Notes under the pieces: generated by a model
Databases searched by the model: none
Seen by the model: only the letters and a program-made list of their open reading frames with translations
What the model was told of the DNA's origin: nothing
Shown here: piece after piece, positions 10,706-22,137 of the stretch
How positions within the stretch are numbered: position 1 is the first letter of the stretch
Layout of the letters: each line of letters opens with the position of its first letter
Assembly (NCBI GenBank): GCA_036365515.1
Contig: CM070877.1
Coordinates: forward strand, 54,348,475 to 54,412,474
Length of the DNA stretch: 64,000 nucleotides
Source of the DNA: Torymus aiolomorphi
Lineage: Eukaryota; Arthropoda; Insecta; Hymenoptera; Torymidae
Direction of reading: 5' to 3'
Made by a program: the position numbers and the translations under genes

Positions 10706-12262
10706 CAATTTTTGTTTTCTCTAGTTATCATGCGACAAAGAAAATAATTTTGTAAAATACCAAAATATTCAAAATCAAATATCTCAAAAAGTAATCGTAC
10801 GATCTTGATGAAAATTTGCACATATATTACGTATATCACATACAAAATTGTCTATAAAAAAAAGCAAAAATCAATTTTGAGAAAATCGGAAATTCGAAAT
10901 AGAACAACAATGCATCGGCGAATCAAAAAACAAGTTTTTGATCCGCCATCACACAAAGAAAACAAAAACAATGAGACCTGTCCGGTCAAAATCGATCGAG
11001 TAGAACCTGAGATCCAGACACACACACACACAAGCACGCACGCACGCACGAACTCATTTTTCGAAAATCATGTATTTTGATTCCTAACACCTCGAAAAAT
11101 AATTTTAACCCGTTACCGCCGAAAACGCCACTCGCGGTACATCGGTCTATGGAAGCTCATAACTAATGCTATGAGCGTCAAAAAAAATTTGAGGGGAACA
11201 TATTTTTAAAGTTTAAGACATCACGTTTCCCATGGTGAACCCAAAATTACTCCAAAATATTATTAATTACGAAAAAATGCCATTGAAACAAAAAAAGTAC
11301 GATTTTTCCGCTTTTTTTTTTTCTTAATTGAGTTTTCAAAGGCTTTCCCGTCGGCAATCGACCTGGAACCTTTTTAACCGGTGGAATAAATGTCTGAACT
11401 TTAAGAATCCATGATTCAAAGATCGAATTTTTGCCTTAGTATTTTCAAAATGGCGCCCGAACCGCAAAATTTTTGCAAATACATTCATGATTTTTTTACT
11501 CGAAAACTATGAACTTATGGAGAAAGTGCCAAGAGTGAAAAAGTTCTTAAAATTACTCAAAGAATGCACCTAAATGCACAGAGAAAATGTCTAAGGTTAA
11601 AATGTTTTTAGAATTAGCCAAAGAATACATGAGAATTTTTTGGGAGCGGTTTGAGCAATTTTTCGATTTTGCAAAAATTTTGCCATTTGCAAAATTAAAA
11701 AATTTTCTCGAAAACCATTGAAAAAATTTAGCATGCATTCTTTGAGTAATTTTAGGAACTTTTTCACTCGTGGCACTTTCTCCATAAATTCATAGTTTTC
11801 GAGTAAAATCATGAATGTACAATATTTGCAAACATTTTGCGATTTGGGCGCCATTTTGAAAATACTAAGGCAAAAAATCGATCTTTGAACCATGAATTCT
11901 TAATGTTCAGACATTTATTCCACCGGTTAAAAAGGTTCCAGGTCGATTGCCGACGGGAAAGCCTTTGAAAACTCAATTAAAAAAAAAAAAAGAGAACGGA
12001 AAAATCGTGCTTTTTTTTTGTTTAAACGACATTTTTTGATAATTAATAATATTTTGGAGCAATTTTCAGTTCACCATGGGAAAGAGCATGTCTTAAACTT
12101 TAAAAACATGTCCCACTCAATTTTTTTGACGCCTATAGCATTCACCATATCAGTTATAAGATCCCAAAGACCAATGTACCGCGAGTGGCGTTTTCGGCGG
12201 AAACGGGTTAACATGTTTTTACAATAACTCAAAAATTACTATCACAAAGCTTCCTCTAGGAG
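10706..12262. repeat. Interspersed repeat with internal CA tract, copy 1 (interrupted)
   Basis: This is the reverse complement, imperfectly, of 48735-49725. Shared landmarks are TCGTACGATCTTGATGA, AATCGATCGAGTAG around a CA/CG tract, TGTATTTTGATTCCTAACACC, and the end TTTCCTCTAGGAG-like (12252-12261). The copy is split by the fold-back element at 11109-12207. Its right end abuts gypsy sequence at about 12263. I see no coding capacity; probably a non-autonomous element of unknown class. Confidence 0.75.
11109..12207. mobile_element. piggyBac-like fold-back element (about 1.1 kb) flanked by TTAA
   Basis: Arms of about 465 bp (11109-11575 and 11735-12207) are inverted copies. The tips read CCCGTTACCGCCGAAAACGCC-like against its complement. 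TTAA lies on both sides (11105-11108 and 12208-12211), the piggyBac superfamily target. The paralogous repeat copy near 48790 has ATAACGTG across the site with no insert, an empty site. There is no transposase; this is a MITE-type passenger. The central 160 bp is not inverted. Confidence 0.85.
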
Positions 12263-12808
12263 AAAGCAAAATTCTCTACGCCTAAACATGTTAAAAACAT
12301 TAGAGAATTTATAGGACTTTCAGGTTATTATAGAAGATTTATAAAAAATTATGCAAATGTAACAAAACCTTTAAATATATTACTAGAAAAGGATGTGAAA
12401 TTTCATTGGGAAAAAGAAAAACAAAAAGCTTTTGAGGAAATTAAAGAACTATTGTGTACAGCGCCAGTCTTAGAATATCCACGGTTTGATGAACCGTTCA
12501 TTATTACAAAAGATGCTTTGAATTTTGCTTTAGGTGCAGTTTTGTCACATGGCGAAATTGGTAAAGACCCAGCGATAGCTTATGCATCACGAAGTCTACA
12601 TAAAGCCAAAACTAAATATCACACCTATGAAAAAGAAACACTAGCTATAATGTTTGCAATAAAAACATTTAAAAATTACATATGTGGAAATAAATTCACA
12701 ATAGTTACGGACCACAAACCTCTGTTATGGTTAAAATCAGCTGATAATAATACAAAAGTCCAAAATTGGAGACTAAAATTATCAGATTATGAAATTGATA
12801 TAGTACAC
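12263..12808 (+). pseudogene. Ty3/gypsy pol fragment 1: end of RT and RNase H
   Basis: Open frame from about 12263. IREFIGLSGYYRRFI is the RT thumb motif, then FHWEKEKQKAFEEIK, an RNase H start with KDALNFALGAVLS, IAYASRSLHKAKTKYHTYE and VTDHKPLLWL, ending in YEIDIVH. It stops at the left LTR of an inserted element, and the remaining gypsy sequence resumes at 35653. No gag, protease or RT core is found to the left, so the 5' half is lost or lies beyond the adjoining repeat. Confidence 0.9.
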
Positions 12809-13108
12809 TGTTGGATGAGTATAAATTAAGGAGTTCAAAACACTTTATGTAAAACAATAAAACTCTTTATTTAGAGGCTCTGAATATTCGGTGATGGCAC
12901 AAGGAAGTCGAGACGTCCGTTGCGGTCGGCGTTCGGCACAGGAGAGAGCGCCGTCGCTGGCACTCGCACATTGTAGGCGTGCGCATGTAGACGGGGAGAC
13001 GGCAGTTCGTCCACTGCCCTCCTCTGCTGTCGGGTGGCGCTATCTGGGCGCTGCAGAGTGCAGCGCACAGCACAATGTTGCATACTCAAAGCCCAGATGC
13101 TTCTTACA
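12809..13108 (-). repeat. LTR, left copy (3' LTR in minus orientation)
   Basis: 300 bp, from TGTTGGATG to CTTCTTACA on the + strand. A minus-strand AATAAA lies about 60 bp from its 3' end (near 12868). It matches 35327-35652 over its length with small indels, including a shorter GA run. Confidence 0.82.
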
Positions 13109-14700
13109 CTCCCTCCTTTTGAGATTAAATAATGTCATGCAAAATTATGAATACAATCTACGATAGCAAATTGATAAAGTAATTATCAATATTAAATAAA
13201 ATCATGCAAATACAGTATTAAATAAAATTATGCAAATACAGTATTAAATAAAATTATGCCAATACAGTATTAAATAAAATGAAGCAAAATTACAACTACA
13301 GCATTCGATTGCAAATTGACGAAGTTACCAATTACTATAGATTGGTATCAAATCAATCAAAGGTTTATAACATGGCAAATGGCCATGTCCGAAAGAAAAT
13401 AAATTCCAGCTGACTTTGTCAGACTTACAGCGTGGCAGAAAAACCTTAGCTAGGCAAGTTTCGCTGAGAAGTCTGCGGAATATACAATAATATATTATTA
13501 TTCAACAGATCCCCTGAGGCGAGTTCCCATACCCTGGTGAAAACTAGAAATTACTAAAACGAACTAAGCGATGGGTTGAATCTACCTATCCGCATCACCT
13601 CTAAACACACACTCTACATCTTTTAAGTTTCCCCCTGCTTTCTCTACCTACCCCCTCACATTCTAAAGCACTGACACTTGAAGATCATTGAGGAAGCTGC
13701 AGAAGTAGCCCAGTGGGGTTGGATTGTCTAGGCTGGCTCTACCTCATGGACACCAGGCTGCTCACTACGATGATCAATCTGCTAGCAGCCCTCCGTTAAA
13801 CGATCAGCTACATCAACTAGGAGAAAAGACGGGCAAAGATCTTCAAGTCACATCATTGTCTGGGACAGCCACAGCAGGGAAGTTGACATAGCCCAAACCG
13901 CAGAGCAGCTGATCATCTGGTAGCCACGCAGAGAGAGTAGAGCACCTAAAAACCACATATAGGTAATAAATAATCGACACTAACAACATTGCCAACTGGA
14001 GAGTACAGCTGACAGCTGTGGTGGTTGTTCGCTCCTCTCGCGGCCCCAGCAACCTGCAAGAAAACATCAGTACCATCAGCATACCTATCAGAGGTTAGGA
14101 ACGTCAGAGGTGCTTACCAGGTCTGCTCTCGTCGTTAACCCCGCTGCCGTGCTGTCCCCACCGAATCGCCACTAGCCAGCGGACACGAGGAGGAGAAATA
14201 CACTTGCCGGAATACCGTATTTACTTCAATCGAAGCTGTGATCGCCGAGAAGGGCATACAACGCAGTCAACACCGATAATCGGACGACACATGTGTATAT
14301 GTATACGGCACGCACGCACAGAACCTCCGAGCGTTGATACTACCGCGTGAGTACTCCACACGGCCGCGCAGATACGCGGCGCTAACGTCCAGGTGTGGCA
14401 GAAAGAAAGCAGCGCGAGCTCCGAAAGAACACTTAAACAAACATATGCAATGCTTTCGAAACCAACCAATCTCTTCTATAGCAATTTGTATAGATATGGA
14501 AAGAGTATACGGTCTTGTGTGGCGCAACTACTAATAAATCATAAAGTGACAGACAATATTATGTTCCTGTTCAGTAGGAATTTCACAAACCGAACTACTG
14601 AATCGTGTGCCTTGGCGCAAGGCACATTATGTAGACACTCCTTAAAGAAAATAAGAAACGAACAAAATTCAAAATATGCCACTATTTAATATCTTAAAAC
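13109..14700. other. Internal non-coding region next to left LTR
   Basis: After the PPT (13109-13123) come three or four copies of a 26-bp repeat (ATACAGTATTAAATAAAA near 13209, 13235 and 13261). The rest (13300-14700) has mixed composition with no frame I can support. Nothing is recognised. Confidence 0.55.
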
Positions 14701-15035
14701 ATATGATTTTAAAAAAAATTTCCCCATTGTCTTTATGTATTTATTTTTGTTTTTCTTTATATGTTATTGTTTTTTTCTGTTTTTTTACTATTTAATTTAA
14801 TTATTTAATAAAATAGAGTTTGGTAATTTTGTCATTGTCTTTATCTATTTGTTTTTGTTTTTCTTTATATATTATTGTTTTTTCTGTTCATTTTTATTTT
14901 TTTTTTTTTGTTTTTTTCTGTTTATTTTCTATATCCAATGTTCCAATTCGTACAGAAGAAGACAGAATAAAACAGAAAAAAATTTTTAAAAATCGAAACA
15001 AATAAGAATAAACAGAAAAAAATAGAAATATTTTC
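14701..15035. repeat. T-rich low-complexity duplication
   Basis: Two copies, about 105 bp apart (14726 and 14831), of a T-rich stretch beginning CATTGTCTTTAT. They are followed at 14950-15030 by the A-rich complement (ACAGAATAAAACAGAAAAA), so the block can fold on itself. Confidence 0.6.
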
Positions 15036-15369
15036 TGCCAGGGTAGATACGAAAAGTTCTATTATGTCAGTCAAGTTAACTTATGGGTACTTGACTACAA
15101 TAAATGGATTTCAGTACTTTCTTGTGTTTAACTTATATAGAAAGTTGAACAAATTTGAATACATTTCTGAGAATAGTCAAACAGTGGTTTCGGAGGGTTG
15201 TTTGCTTTACTTGACTATCGATAACTGATTTCACAACTTTCGTTTGTTTGATTTGCAGTGAATAATTTGAATGTATTTAGTTACATATAATTTGTTCAGC
15301 ATCAGCATACATTGACTCAAAAAAGTAAAAGACTTTTTCACTAGTATTTATTTGATTTCTTTTAAAAAA
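15036..15369. other. No feature seen
   Basis: AT-rich sequence with a few echoes of TTGACTA (15090, 15176, 15218) but no coding signal and no clear repeat structure. Confidence 0.4.
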
Positions 15370-15895
15370 CCATAAATATTATTATTTTATAGACTAAAAA
15401 ACTTTTATACTTGCCTTATTTTATACTATCGTAGAAAGTTTTATATTAATAATATTATTATTTGTACTGTCATATAAAAAACTATTACCATTTTTAGAAA
15501 GTGCTTATTGAATACATAGATGAGATTAGAAGAAATAAAAGGACTAGACAAATTCTGTTGTTAAAACGTACTTAAAAAATTAGTTTTTTAAAAAACGTTT
15601 TGTTTTCAAAAAATATTTAAGCTCTCATTAAAGTTTCTGGTATACAGAGTTTGACGAATGTTGCGAGAGAGAGAGAGAAGGAGGGAGAGAAAGAGATGGC
15701 GTGAGGGAGAGAGAGCGGAGAAGGGAAAGAGAGGGAGGTAAAGTAGATTATACAGAAAAAAACTATTATACTTGCCTTATTTTATACTTTCGTAGAAAGT
15801 TTTATATTAATAATATTATTATTTATATAGTCATGAAAAAAATTACCGCATTTGTAGAGAGTGCTCATTGAATAGATGAGATTAGATATAATATA
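15370..15895. repeat. Dispersed direct duplication around a GA-rich tract
   Basis: About 150 bp at 15375-15525 recurs at 15743-15890. A shared string is TATACTTGCCTTATTTTATA, followed by TCGTAGAAAGTTTTATATTA. Between them lies a GAGAGA/GGGA purine tract (15666-15738). Confidence 0.8.
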
Positions 15896-16560
15896 CATAA
15901 GTAGAGAGAGTATTATTTCTTATGTCAAATGTCTTTTAAGGAGACACATACTAGAATGCCCCACCGTCGTTTAGTGTCTGAAAAAATGGAAAAAAGGAAG
16001 ACTTAACATGATCCAAGGTTTTTACATGCCCCGAATTTTTTATGAGACTTTTTTTTTATTTGTCTCAAAAAAAGAGGAGAAAAGGAAGGTTAAGTGATCC
16101 AAAGTTTTTACGTGTATGAACATTTTTACGTGACTCAAAGGTTTTTACGTGAATAGAAGCATTTACGTATTGTTATAATTTTACAGTATAATATGTTTTT
16201 TTACGTGTTCAAAAGAAACACAAGACGGGATGATTTTAAAGCACTAAAAGTGCCTCAAAGCTTTTGCGTCACTAGATGTTTTTTTAAGTATTTTTAAGTA
16301 TTTCTTACGTGTCCGAAAGAAAAAAAAGTGAAGGTTTTACGCAGCTGTTACGTGAGTGATCATGGGGAAAATATAGGTCATATAAACACGTGAAATTCAT
16401 CTTAGAGACACATATTTCACATAATTACATGGAGTAGTTGTGCAAATAGATACAGGGTCAATCAAATTATCTTAATACAAACCTGTGCAATAAAATAAGC
16501 ATGTGATGGATGCGCACTCCGCATGCCTAAGTTCTTGTCAGCATTATGTCTCTGTGGTCA
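15896..16560. other. Non-coding region with clustered TTTTTACGTG motif
   Basis: TTTTTACGTG or close variants (TTACGTG, TTTACGTA) occur at least seven times between 16105 and 16350. No coding signal. Confidence 0.45.
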
Positions 16561-19500
16561 GTTTGAATAAAGATTTTGATTTCAAAGCACAATAGTTTTA
16601 GTTTTTACAAAGTGTATTTATAGTTTTTCCATTATCAATTTAAAAATAAATTATTTCCATTTCGAAATTCAATGGTCTCATTAGAATGCTTTTTAGAAAG
16701 TTTATTTAAACACAAAATGTTGATTTCGAAAGCAAAATTTTCATGAGCAAAAGGATTATCCATTTTCTATTTGAAAAGAGATTTCTATTTCGAAACCCAA
16801 TGGTCTTTTCACTTTCCAATCGACTTTTTACAAAACTGGTTACATTTTTCATACATGAATATGGTAAATTCAGATCGTAAATAACGATGGGCAAAATTGC
16901 AATTTAAAAATAGCAACAGATTATGCCTATAATTAATGTAAATTAGACGGAATTACCTTTTTTGCTTATAACTCGAGAAAAACTCGATGTATCAAATAAA
17001 GTTCAAATAAAAGTTGTAAAAGAAAAGTTATAAAAATGAAACTCCGGAGGAAAAAAAACACCGGAATAGGCTTATGCGCGCTATACCGTGGGCCCACGGC
17101 GACCCAGTTCGACTACTTTCGGCTCGTTTTGACCATGATTCGGCACTTGCTCTACTGGCGGGCTGAATGAAAGCTTCGGTAACGAATTTAAAGTTGAGGC
17201 TGAGTTTGCAAGGCTTGAGCGTCGAACAATTTTTTACGATTTCCAAGGCGCATTTCAGCCAATTTAACCTGGCATGAAATTTTCGTTTTTTTTTTTATTA
17301 ATATTGAACTGTAAAATAAGAAACCAAGAATTTCGTACGAGGTTGTATCAGCAGGGATACGTCTATAGAAACGATCAGTCAATAAAATTTATTTACGCTA
17401 AAGCCGACCATACACATTTTTCGCGTATAATTATTCTAAACAATGATTAAGAGAGCTTAGTTATCACTTGTTTTACATTCTCTTTTTTTATAGTTGATGG
17501 AAAATCTTCTTGGCGAAATGATTCACATTTCAAGCAAGGTCATTTTTGAGCTTTGACAAAAACTTATTTACAGTAAACAAAACGGTGTCCCAAATCCCTA
17601 ATTCTGACGAGAATCATTTATAGAAAATCAATATAAGTTGCAAATGCTGCCTCGCCAAGCCTACATTTTTATCATTTTTATCATTTTTATATTATTTCCC
17701 TGTTATGACTTTGACTAAATATTTTGATTTCAAAGTCCATGGTTTCATGAGAATAGTTTTAACAAATTGTATTGTAATACTAAAAGCTTACTATGCAAGC
17801 TACACTTTTTATTAGCAAGATTTCTCTATTATCAATTTAAGAAGAGATTTCCATTTTGAAACCCAATGGTTTCATATGGTTTGTACAAAGTCAATGTATA
17901 AGATGCTATGCTGCCCCGACAATCCTACATTCATATCGCAGACCATTATTTATCCCTTGCTACTTTGACTAAAGATTTTTATTTTAAAGTCCATGGTTTC
18001 ATAAGCATGGGATTTACAAAATCTATTCTATAATACTAAAAGCTGCTTACACAAGCCACACTTTTTATGAGGAAATTTCTCTATTATCAATTTAAGAAGA
18101 GATTTCCATTTCGAAATCCAATGCTCTCATATGAATGGTTTGTAAAAGGCGAATATATAAGATGCGAATGCTGCTTCAACAAGCATACATTCTTATCGCA
18201 GAATTATTTCCCTGTTATAACTACGACTAATGATTTTTATTTGAAAGCCTTTGCTTTCATAAGAATGGTTTTTACAAAGTCTATTCTAATACTAAAACCT
18301 GACTATGCAAGCCACACTTCTCATTAGCAAGGTTTGTCAATTAACAATTTTAAGAAAGATTTGCATTTCGAAACCCATTGATCTCATGGAAATGGTTTTT
18401 ACAAGATCTAATTCTATAGTAAAAGCTTATTACGCAAGCCATACTTCTCATCAGCAAGATTGGTCGATTATCAATTTTAAAAAAGGTTTGCATTTCTAAA
18501 CCCATTGATCTCATCGGAATGGTTTTTACAATGTCTAATTCTTTTTTTAATCAATTGAAGGAAATGCCCGTCGATTTTATGTTAATTTTAATAATGAATC
18601 TAACGGCTATTCGGACAAAGATAAGGTAGGTAACTAACTTATCAAGCACTTTTTTTATATGTGTTTCAATACATCTTTAAATTTTAGAAGGTATTTAAAA
18701 CATTAGTGCAGTCAAGAATTTTTTAGAAAGGAGAATACATGGAAAGGGAAGGTGGTAAATGTAAAGGTATGGGATAAAAAACGAGAACGAAAAAAATATG
18801 CACTAATGTTTCAAATAGCTTCTAAAATTTAAAAATGTATTGAAACACATATAAAGAAAGTGCTTGATAAGTTAGTTACCTTCCTTATCTTTACCCGAAT
18901 AGCCGTTAGATTCATTATTAAAATTAAAGTCTAATTCTATAGTAAATGCTGATTACGCAAGCCATACTTCTCATTAGCAAGGTTTGTCGATTATCAATTT
19001 TATAAAAGATTTCCATTTGAACACCCAATGATCTCATCAGAATGGTTTTTAAAAAGTACTAATTCAATAGCAAAAACTGATTATGTAAGCCATACTTCTC
19101 ATCAGCAAGGTTTGTTGATTATCAATTTTAAAAAAGATTTGCATTCCGAAACCCATTGATCTCATTGAAATGGTTTTTACAAAGTCTAATTCTATAGTAA
19201 AAGCTGATTACACAAGCCATATTTCTCATCAGCAAGGTTTGCGATTATCAATTTTATAAAAGATTTCCATTTGGACACCCAATGATCTCATGAGAATGGT
19301 TTTTAAAAAGTACTAATTTTATAGTAAAAGCTGATTATGCAAGCCATACTTCTCATCATCAAGGTTTGTCGATTATCAATTTTAAAAAAGATTTGCATTT
19401 CGAAACCCTTTGATCTCATCGGAATGGTTTTTGCAAACTCTAATTCTATAGTAAAAGCTGATTACGCAAGCCATACTTCTCATCAGCAAGGTTTATGGAT

Positions 19501-20210
19501 TATTAATTTTATAAAAGATTTCCATTTCAACACCCAATGATCTCATGAGAATGGTTTTTAAAAAGTACTAATTCTATAGTAAAATCTGATTACGCAAGCC
19601 ACACTTCTCATTAACAAGATTTGTCGATTATCAATTTTAAAAAAGATTTTCATTTCGACACCCAATGATCTCATGAGAATGGTTTTTGTAAAGTATATTT
19701 TTATACTAATAAAGCTGACTATGCAAGCCACACTTCTCATCAGCAAAGTTTGTCGATTAACAATTTTAAGAAAGATTTTCATTTGGAAACCCATTGATCT
19801 CATGGAAATGGTTTTTACAAAATCTAATTCTATAGTAAAAGTTGATTACGCAAGCCATACTTCTCATCAGCAAGGTTTGTCGATTATCAATTTTAAAAAA
19901 GATTTGCATTTCGAAACCCATTGATCTCATCGGAATGGTTTTTACAAAGTCTGATTCTATAGTAAAAGCTGATTATGCAAGCCATACTTCTCATCAGCAA
20001 GGTTTGTCGATTATCAATTTTAAAAAATATTTCCATTTCGACACCCAATGATCTCATGAGAATGGTTTTTACAAAGTACTAATTCTATAGTAAAAGCTGA
20101 CTACGCAAGCCACACTTCTGATCAACAAGGTTTGTCGATTATCAATTTTTAAAAAAAAATTTCATTACGATACCCAATGATCTCATGAGAGTGGTTTTTA
20201 CAAAGTATTT
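16561..20210. repeat. 127/128-bp satellite array with diverged flank
   Basis: The core (18290-20210) is a head-to-tail array. The string GATTATCAATTTTA recurs at about 18991, 19118, 19245, 19373, 19500, 19627, 19755, 19882, 20010 and 20138, giving a period of 127-128. The left part (17690-18290) shows an older 250-bp dimer with two monomer types (GATTTCAAAGTCCATGG and CATTTCGAAACCCAATGG). Faint copies reach back to 16570-16880. Bases 16900-17690 are not repeat-like and hold nothing I recognise. Confidence 0.9.
18543..18928. mobile_element. Fold-back MITE inserted in the satellite
   Basis: Inverted arms (18582-18710 and 18806-18927) begin TTAATTTTAATAATGAATC. The insert is bordered by GTCTAATTCT at 18533-18542 and 18929-18938, while intact satellite units carry that 10-mer once at this place. 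A 9-10 bp target duplication would suit a Mutator-like origin. The left arm is preceded by 39 extra bases, so the true left end is unsure. Confidence 0.72.
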
Positions 20211-21539
20211 TCAAATTATTTTTATCTATCGCTGAAACGTAATATAAAGAAGTTATGTTTAGAGTAAGTTATATTTGAATTATATTATATTGACAATTTA
20301 TATTATAAATTTAATTTCCTATCTTTTTAAATATAGTGTATGATATATGATATATTACACTTAAACTACTTTGTAATTAGCAATTGGTTTTAATATATAA
20401 ATAAATTGCTTAAATTTTGTATCATATTAATATAAATTTATTGAAATGAAATGAATAAATACAGAACGCAGTCAGATATTCATTGAAATAATTTTTTAAT
20501 GATTATTTAAAATTTTGTTCTGGTTTAATAAATAAAAAGAAAAATAAAAATAAATGGTTTTTATACGATAAAACACTAATCACCCAGTATAACAATATTG
20601 GTATTTGTACCAAAGCATAATGTAAAGCGCACACAGTACATATTGTACATGTGATTTACCTTCCTCTATTTTAAAGAAAATGTTAAGACTAACTCTTGCA
20701 CATTAAAGCTTGATTCAAACCAGAAGTTGTGGATGATTCTGCTGTATAATTTATGAGCTTTTAAATATCATTTATAGATTTTGCTCTAACATAGCACGGA
20801 ATACAAAATTACTTTTCACTGTAATTAGTAATCATCACAACTGCGCTTGGTGATTTTTTTTTTCATACTGTTGTCTTGCTTCTAGTATTTTCTTCTTCAC
20901 TATCGACAAAACTATTTTTGAATTATTTAAGAAACTTGGTGGTTGAGGACTGTAAACTTAATGCACATCCTTATTGTCTTCTTCATGTCCGGTTGTCTGT
21001 TTGAATAAATAAACTTCGGTTAATACTTCATTGGTCCATATGTATTAATTACGACTGTACAATCTTCTGAAATAAAAAAAAGTACACACAAAGTATCTAT
21101 ACAAAAATTAATTTCTATTTGTCGAAGACTGTTTTGAGTATTTGAATGATTATACAAAAGTATTTTATTACTTTCAGAATTATTCAAATACACAATCAAA
21201 TTCAATAATAAGTAATACTTATCTAATTTTTTCTCCGTCGTTGCTAAAACGTGTTTCTGCATATTATTAATGTCAACACATCTATCCCGCAATTTCTCTA
21301 AATTGGATTAAGCAAACATAACCTGCATACGCCTGCTCTAAATGCTCCGGGACGGAGCATTTGCCCCGTGCGCCACTGACGCAAATCCCTAAGCTATCTT
21401 GGCAGTCATCAGAAATCACTAGGAATCTTGTGGCTGCCACGTCGCGGCCTTGTTGAAAGGATTTTACTAACAGCGCTGCTTGCGCGGTGAGCGTTTCCCT
21501 CGTACGCTAGCGCTACACCACGCGGGCCACGGATACCAC
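20211..21539. other. AT-rich non-coding region, then a short GC-rich lead-in
   Basis: 20211-21020 shows no feature. On the minus strand 21300-21020 is open and reads KLRDRCVDINNMQKHVL then a helical stretch. It could be a stray exon, but no splice context or family is evident. A hairpin AAATGCTCC/GGAGCATTT lies at 21340-21362. Confidence 0.3.
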
Positions 21540-21908
21540 TCACGCGCCAGTGATATACCTAGCGCGCCAGGGATGTATCACGAGCCCTAAGGGCGCCCCT
21601 CGGGCGCGAGGGGAGGCTCTCGGGCGCGAGCGGAGTCCCTCGGGCGCGAGCGATGTTCCTCGGGTGAGAGGGGAACGCGAGGGGAACCCCTCGCGTGCTA
21701 GCACTTCCCACGCGTGCGCGCTCTTCCCCTCGTCCGCTACCGCTCCCCACGCGTGCGCGCTCTTCCTCTCGCGCGCTGGCGCTAGAACCCCTCGGGCGCG
21801 AGGGGAACGCGAGGGGAACTCCTCGCGCGCCAGCACTTTCCACGCATACGCGCTCTTCTCCTCGCCCGCTGGCGCTCCCCACACGTGCACGCTCTTCCTC
21901 TCGCGCGC
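21540..21908. repeat. GC-rich CTCGGGCGCGAG minisatellite, block 1
   Basis: Short units around CCTCGGGCGCGAGGGG and CCACGCGTGCGCGCTCTTCC repeat irregularly. Related sequence lies on the far side of the LINE (25000-25190), and a larger block of the family lies at 31830-34150. Open frames through it are low-complexity and not genes. Confidence 0.8.
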
Positions 21909-22137
21909 TAGAGTAGAGTAGAGTAGAGTAGATTTTATTGGGGCCTTGGGGTTTGACCCTATCTGGCCCAAAAGAAATAATACAGAAAATTATAAAAATA
22001 ATTGGAATAACAATAAATAAACATAGATATCGCATATAAACTTAAGTGACGCAATTATAATTCAACGGATAAACGCAATTGTCGCAAGTATGACATAGAG
22101 CAAGATCACAGCCTTTAAATTACCGAAGGAGAGGTTA

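Noticed and set aside
18067..20051. Series of short ORFs with SHTSHQQ in the satellite
   Set aside because: They are the same monomer translated again and again; length is set by the 128-bp period.
16561..20210. CRISPR array
   Set aside because: Units are about 128 bp with no separate spacers; the sequence is eukaryotic satellite.
21020..21300. Possible host exon with helical protein
   Set aside because: No splice signals, no partner exon and no recognisable family; left as an unsupported open frame.
21540..22035. Long overlapping open frames on both strands in the GC-rich blocks (also 31807-33700)
   Set aside because: They follow the repeat period, are rich in Ala/Arg/Ser, and exist in several frames at once; high GC removes stop codons.
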